Assembly: GCF_019400745.1 (NCBI RefSeq) | Contig: NZ_WJIB01000012.1 | Span: forward strand, 103,145 to 167,144 | Reading direction: 5' to 3' | Length of the DNA: 64,000 nt | Source of the DNA: Cohnella sp. CFH 77786 | GTDB lineage: Bacteria; Bacillota; Bacilli; Paenibacillales; Paenibacillaceae | In this document: one piece after another, positions 60,901 through 64,000 of the stretch | Position numbering within the stretch: the stretch's first letter is position 1 | Layout: each line of letters starts with the position of its first letter | Notes under the pieces: model-generated | The model's database searches: none | Told to the model about the DNA's origin: nothing | The model's input: the letters and a program-made list of their open reading frames with translations, nothing else | Made by a program: the position numbers and the translations under genes

Positions 60901-61718
60901 ATTTTCTCGGGCGTCTCGTATGCGAACGCCGCATGGTCGCCGACGATTACGTCGATGCCGCTCACCTGCTCGGCGACTTTGCGGGCATCCGGGCTCGAGA
61001 GGTGGGAAGATACGACGATGAGGTCCGCCCCGGCCGCTTTCATTTCGGGAACGACTTTCTTCATGGCGTCCACCGCGGGCAGAACCGTGACGTTATCGCC
61101 CATCGAGGTCAGCTCGGGAGCGTCTTCGGTCACCAATCCGGTGAGGCCGACCTTGACGCCGTTCACCTCATGGATGATGAACTTCTTGGCCCCTTGTTCC
61201 TTGGCGAAAACGTCGTTCGTGCGCTTGTCCACCACGTTGGCGCTCACCCAAGGGAACCGGCTCAGCTTGACGTTCTCCGCCAGCTGGTCCGGGCCCATGT
61301 CGAAATCATGGTTGCCGAACGTGTCCACCGTCACCTTGGCCGCGCCCAAAGCGTCGACCATGTGTTTGCCTTTGAATACGTTGGACATGACGGAGGTAGC
61401 AAGGTCGTCACCGTTGGCGATATAGATGGAGTTCGGGAATTGAGAACGAATCCGGTCGGCCACGCCGAAATAATTCGCGATGTTCTCGGCTGCCTTGGGA
61501 TCGCCGAAGTTTCCGTGGAAATGGGTGTCGTGAATCAAAGTCAACGTCGTTTCCTTCAGCGGATGCTTCGACATTTCGTAGTTCGGCCCCACCGGGTTCA
61601 CTTGCGCGGGAACGGTTTCCCCCACCTCATGCGCAAACGTCCTCGCCGGCCCCCATACTCCGGTCGGGAGCGACAGCAGCGCGGCAACCGCAACGGCGAT
61701 CAGCGATTTTCTCTTCAC
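57918..61718 (-). CDS. secreted double nucleotidase fusion with C-terminal LysM
   Basis: The 1266-residue protein has a signal peptide (residues 1-29, cleaved near THA|HE). Two metallophosphatase plus 5'-nucleotidase units follow in tandem. Unit 1 has TLIHDTHFHGNFGD and TFGNHDFDMG. Unit 2 has MET-TDIHVEIMNYDYF and NGDLLQGNP, resembling CpdB-type cyclic phosphodiesterases. A Gly-rich spacer then leads to LysM (GDWLSKIALRYGVTWKELAE). Layout resembles YfkN, but with LysM and apparently reversed unit order. GTG 61718 follows AAGGAG. It probably scavenges extracellular nucleotides. Confidence 0.88.
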   Translation of the reverse strand: MKRKSLIAVAVAALLSLPTGVWGPARTFAHEVGETVPAQVNPVGPNYEMSKHPLKETTLTLIHDTHFHGNFGDPKAAENIANYFGVADRIRSQFPNSIYIANGDDLATSVMSNVFKGKHMVDALGAAKVTVDTFGNHDFDMGPDQLAENVKLSRFPWVSANVVDKRTNDVFAKEQGAKKFIIHEVNGVKVGLTGLVTEDAPELTSMGDNVTVLPAVDAMKKVVPEMKAAGADLIVVSSHLSSPDARKVAEQVSGIDVIVGDHAAFAYETPEKIGNSLLWFIGDEFEFMGQINLQVENGKVTDYNFHRYKIADEVAKEGFTPSADVKAVMDDYTSKLSSDLGVVIGKTETELDVMKASQRKGETAIGDFVADTIREYAGADIALVNGGGIRAERIFPVGNLTKKDIIDALPFTNYVIKLEVTGEMIRQALENGVSQIESGAGRFPQVSGMTYTYNPKLSPGSRVVDVRIGGKPLDMKAKYTMASLDFVATGGDGYTMFKGAKVLLDANAGPLLNALIIETIQKKGTIAPKTDGRIAATDAIPESAKNRLKLRLMETTDIHVEIMNYDYFKDAPTDEFGLVRTATLIRNARDEVKNSLLFDNGDLLQGNPMGDYIAKIDQLKDPDAVHPVYKAMDLLDYDAGNIGNHEFNYGLDFLQRSLKGADFPYVNANVYVDDHDDNPDNDKNYFTPYVILDKTFKNEAGEDVKLKVGVIGFVPPQIMQWDRSNLQGKVIAKDIVATAEKFVPEMKSKGADIVIAVPHSGMGGTVHEGNEENAAWLLSKVKDINAILFGHSHVVFPGPAFKSENGIDVAKGTINGVPAVEPGYWGNNLGVIDMTLEKKDGKWTLVDSQSQARPISEKKDGKTVPLVDSDPEIVEAVKEDHEHTLDYIRGPVGKTSAPINSYFALIQDDPSIQIVTNAQKWYVEKHIQGTELDGIPVLSAGAPFKAGGRSGPAYYTNIPAGTIAIKNVADLYVYPNTLKAVLLNGDQVREWLERSAGQFNQIDPNGSGEQPLVDESFPTYNFDVIDGVSYHIDVTQPSRYDKDGKLKNPSAHRIVDLTFEGKPVTKDMKFLVATNNYRAGGGGNFPGLDGSNIVIDSPDETRQVIIDYIMTQKTINPSADGNWSFAPIPGGANVTFETSPNAKGFAESIASVQWKSDEASGFAKYALDLGKPPVPASSGGGRGSEGGNGDGSGAGGNAGGNGGTGSGGHSGGDRAGSDIVYTVKAGDWLSKIALRYGVTWKELAEYNRLSNPDLIFVGQKIRIPSK

Positions 61719-61914
61719 GGTCTCCTTCTCCTCCTCATTTAGAAACAAGCGACACCACCCGACAGGATTCGATACATTCTTTTGATTTTTTTCCATAGTC
61801 AGGAAGTGTATGGGTTAGAAATTCGATACGGGACCGGAAAAAACCTTCTGCGCAACGGGCGGGCAGAGATCGATTTTTTGCACGAAAGAAAGCAAATCTG
61901 GCGCGAAAACGACG
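61719..61914. other. upstream region of the nucleotidase fusion
   Basis: About 200 bases with an AT-rich stretch around 61780-61800 and no clear PhoP box. No promoter matched confidently. No coding sequence supported. Confidence 0.5.
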
Positions 61915-61955
61915 AAAAGGCATTCCCGAAGCGGTTCACCGCTTACAGGAATGCC
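61915..61955 (-). terminator. rho-independent terminator after the TerB-like gene
   Basis: GGCATTCC and GGAATGCC flank AAGCGG-TTCA-CCGCTT. On the minus strand it is followed by TTTTCGTCG. It ends the TerB-like transcript coming from 62587. Confidence 0.83.
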
Positions 61956-62080
61956 CTGTTGCCGTTCTTTCCAATCCTCAATGCTCTCTTTCATTTGCGC
62001 GAAGGACTTGCAAAAGCAGCAACGACTCCCATCGCGATATCCTGCACGGCGCGAGGATTTTTCGGGAGTCCCGCCAGGGC

Positions 62081-62587
62081 TTAGACGGACAACGAAACTT
62101 GATATCCCGGCTGGTTTTTCGGATGGTTCTGATTCATGAAGACGGAGCGGTCGTTCTTCAGCGCGATGACCTCGAAGAACGGGGCAAACCGCTGTTCGGA
62201 GATCCCGAAGCCGTTCAGAAACTTGGCGAAGAGCTCCTGCTCTTGGCGTTCGGGCTGGCCGTCGGCGAGCGAAGAGTCGACCAGGTTAACGAGGATGCAC
62301 ATCTTCTGCGCGTCCGTCAGGACCGGCACCGCTTCCTGCAGGAATTTGTCGATCGAGTTGGAGCGTACGTACTTCAGCGCACGGTCCAGCAGCTGCCGGT
62401 TATTCGCCCCGACTCCGATGACGCCATTGCTCTCTTCCCCGCCCAGGACGGCGAGCAGCTGACCCACTTCTTCGTGATCCATTTCGCCGTCGGATTGCAT
62501 CATATACAGCAGCGACGTTGCGAAAGCGAAGTGCGGCGTCATGCCTTCCGTGCTCTTGTCCCCTTTGAACATATCAAACAGACCCAT
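62081..62587 (-). CDS. TerB-like (tellurite-resistance/Dj-1-associated) protein
   Basis: The 168-residue protein starts MGLFDMFKGDKSTEGMTPHF. It has the TerB fold pattern with acidic metal-binding-like residues in SDGEMDHEEVGQL and ILVNLVDSSLADGQPERQEQELF. ATG 62587 follows GGAGGG. It is cytosolic. In tellurite clusters TerB is part of a metal-stress complex, but no ter cluster is here. Confidence 0.82.
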   Translation of the reverse strand: MGLFDMFKGDKSTEGMTPHFAFATSLLYMMQSDGEMDHEEVGQLLAVLGGEESNGVIGVGANNRQLLDRALKYVRSNSIDKFLQEAVPVLTDAQKMCILVNLVDSSLADGQPERQEQELFAKFLNGFGISEQRFAPFFEVIALKNDRSVFMNQNHPKNQPGYQVSLSV

Positions 62588-62754
62588 GCTTGAACCCTCC
62601 ATCCAAATGATAGCGGCCGGTGACCCGGTAGCGCGCACTTTTCTATACGGGATAGAGAGGACAAGGTTTCCAAAAAATATACAAAATCCGAGTTGTGAAT
62701 CCCCATTTCAACCGTTACCATATAAGGAAATGCGGATGGAAAGAGGATGCCCCG

Positions 62755-63654
62755 TTGCGGAAGGAAGCCGAAATGCTGCACACGATCCGCGGGTTCGCGG
62801 AGAACGACGACCGGATCCGCGCGGTGATGATGAACGGTTCGCGGGCGAACCCGCATGCGCCGAAGGATTTGTTCCAAGATTACGATATCGTTTATTTCGT
62901 TTCGTCCGTTCAGGATTTCGTCGATGACGCGAGCTGGATCTCCTCATTCGGCGACATCCTGATCATGCAAACTCCCGACCGGATGGACCGTCCGGATGCC
63001 GCGCGGTTTGACAGGTTCGCCTATCTCATGCTGTTCGCGGACGGAAACCGGATCGACCTGACGTTCTATCCGGCGGACCGGGTTGCGTATTGGGCGCATG
63101 ACAGCGAGACGGTCATCTTGCTCGACAAGGACGGGTTGTTCGGAGACGTGCCTCCGCCCAGCAACCGCGATTATTGGCCGGTCAAGCCCAACGCCGAACA
63201 ATTCGGCAACTGCTGCAACGAGTTTTGGTGGGTCAGCACCTACGTGGCGAAAGGGCTATGGCGCCGGCAATTGCCGTACGCCATGCGGATGTACGAGGGG
63301 CCGGTGCGGGACATGCTCATGCGCATGTTGACTTGGTACATCGGCGTACGCACCGACTTCGCCGCGGAGTCCGGCAAGGAAGGCAAATATTTCGAGCATT
63401 ACCTCGAGCCTGCAAAATGGGAAGCTTTCGTTCAGACATTCGCAAATGGGGATTACGAGTCGATATGGCGGGCGCTGTTCGAGATGGGGACACTGTTCCG
63501 GAAGACCGCTCAGTCGGTAGCCGACCGGTTCGGATTCTCGTATCCGGAAGGCGACGACCGCCGGGTTTCGGACTATCTCCGCAAAGTGTATCGCTTACCG
63601 CCGAACGCGGATGATTTGGACGAACCGGCTCAAGTAAACGGCTCGAAGTTTTAG
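62755..63654 (+). CDS. aadK: aminoglycoside 6-adenylyltransferase (AadK family)
   Basis: The 299-residue protein starts at TTG 62755 (MRKEAEMLHTIRGFAEND), with GAGGATGCC just upstream. GSRAN(N-x-D-x-D-type) and QDYDIVYFV contain the nucleotidyltransferase Asp residues. CCNEFWWVSTYVAKGL is shared with B. subtilis AadK. It adenylates streptomycin at position 6 by family analogy. The longer frame from 62695 is less likely. Confidence 0.9.
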   Translation: MRKEAEMLHTIRGFAENDDRIRAVMMNGSRANPHAPKDLFQDYDIVYFVSSVQDFVDDASWISSFGDILIMQTPDRMDRPDAARFDRFAYLMLFADGNRIDLTFYPADRVAYWAHDSETVILLDKDGLFGDVPPPSNRDYWPVKPNAEQFGNCCNEFWWVSTYVAKGLWRRQLPYAMRMYEGPVRDMLMRMLTWYIGVRTDFAAESGKEGKYFEHYLEPAKWEAFVQTFANGDYESIWRALFEMGTLFRKTAQSVADRFGFSYPEGDDRRVSDYLRKVYRLPPNADDLDEPAQVNGSKF

Positions 63655-63743
63655 AGCCTTCGGGAGAGGAACAAGGATTCTATACCTTGGAGTACGAAGA
63701 GGATTCGAGTCGATCACATGAAACGTAACCGTCTATTGTGGTG

Positions 63744-63877
63744 GAATTAAGGCATTTTGTTCCATAACTCCGCTGCTCTGCCGCTATTTTGGTAGAATTA
63801 AGGCACTTTGTTCCTTAACTCTGCCGCTCTCCCGCTATTTTGGTGGAATTAAGGCATTTTGTTCCTTAACTCTAGTT
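63744..63877. repeat. 51-bp tandem repeats cut by an IS element
   Basis: Three units with GAATTAAGGCATTTTGTTCC at 63744, 63795 and 63846, 51 bases apart. They contain CGCTATTTTGGTG, similar to the 50-bp array. The third unit ends where the IS-like end begins. Confidence 0.85.
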
Positions 63878-64000
63878 GAGTCCGTATACTTGTGTAAAAA
63901 GCTATGGTGAGAAATAGGAGAGCCATAGTCAAAATCCTCGGTTAGAATGAGGTTGTCGAGACAACATTCTAGGGGAGGATTTGCTATGGCTCAATATCAG
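63878..64000 (+). mobile_element. left end of an IS256-like insertion sequence (partial)
   Basis: GAGTCCGTATACTTGTGTAA starts the element; a similar start is seen in IS256-family ends. A transposase start follows with AGGGGAGG. The right end is outside the window. No target-site duplication can be checked. Confidence 0.55.
63986..64000 (+). CDS. transposase start (IS256-like), partial
   Basis: ATG 63986 is preceded by AGGGGAGGATTTGCT and encodes MAQYQ before the window ends. MAQYQ is typical of IS256-family transposases in Bacillota. Confidence 0.6.

Noticed and set aside
1..64000. CRISPR array
   Set aside because: The tandem arrays have no unique spacers between identical repeats and there are no cas genes.

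Overview
The window looks like chromosomal DNA of a high-G+C member of the Paenibacillaceae (Paenibacillus/Cohnella-like). This is inferred from strong AGGAGG-type ribosome binding sites, frequent TTG and GTG starts, TTGACA/TATAAT promoters, a CIRCE element, PhoP-box-like repeats, a Firmicute holin-like toxin and typical Bacillota gene families. Most genes are G+C-rich; one patch at 52.4-53.8 kb is clearly lower.

Layout. 0-3.2 kb: a sensor histidine kinase and an HD-GYP response regulator. 3.2-7.1 kb: a 10-bp minisatellite, a PD-(D/E)XK-like nuclease gene, a 43-bp tandem array, an LplT-like transporter and two copies of a structured dispersed repeat. 7.1-11.4 kb: odhA-odhB (2-oxoglutarate dehydrogenase E1/E2). 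11.5-12.9 kb: a MarR/EVE/SRPBCC operon with a clear promoter and operator. 13.8-18.4 kb: an operon of exported protein, ABC ATPase, permease, histidine kinase and OmpR-type regulator, preceded by 11-bp phased direct repeats. 18.5-21 kb: small conserved genes, a Crp/Fnr-type protein with an unusual N-terminus and an IF-3 paralogue. 21.0-30.9 kb: a ten-gene cobalamin operon (btuFCD-cobT-cobU-cbiB-cobS-cobD-cobQ-cobO) behind a cobalamin riboswitch and terminator. 31-36 kb: a PAS histidine kinase, then a TetR/metallo-hydrolase/membrane-protein/YrdB cluster whose two promoters share a palindromic operator. 36-41 kb: dienoyl-CoA reductase-like SDR, ferredoxin, thioesterase, speD, a Cys-rich microprotein and a 5'-nucleotidase. 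41-45 kb: phosphonate/phosphate transport genes, with phnD convergent to phnC-phnE-phnE and PhoP-box-like repeats at both promoters. 45.0-46.3 kb: two large tandem arrays. 46.4-52.3 kb: ribokinase, Gfo/Idh/MocA oxidoreductase, a holin-like type I toxin locus and a SWIM/SNF2 helicase. 52.4-57.4 kb: a low-G+C pair of genes, CIRCE-controlled htpG, a Uma2 remnant and a DUF445 gene. 57.9-61.7 kb: a very large secreted double nucleotidase with a LysM domain. 61.9-64 kb: a TerB-like gene, an aadK-like aminoglycoside 6-adenylyltransferase, a third 51-bp array and the left end of an IS256-like element.

The genes fit into a few functional sets: B12 salvage and import (one regulated operon), phosphorus scavenging (phn transport plus the adjacent 5'-nucleotidase, sharing Pho-box-like sites), central carbon metabolism (odhAB) and signalling (three histidine kinases and two response regulators). 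The most unusual non-coding feature is the density of intergenic tandem arrays with 43-51 bp units. Three of them share a core resembling CGYTATTTYGGY.
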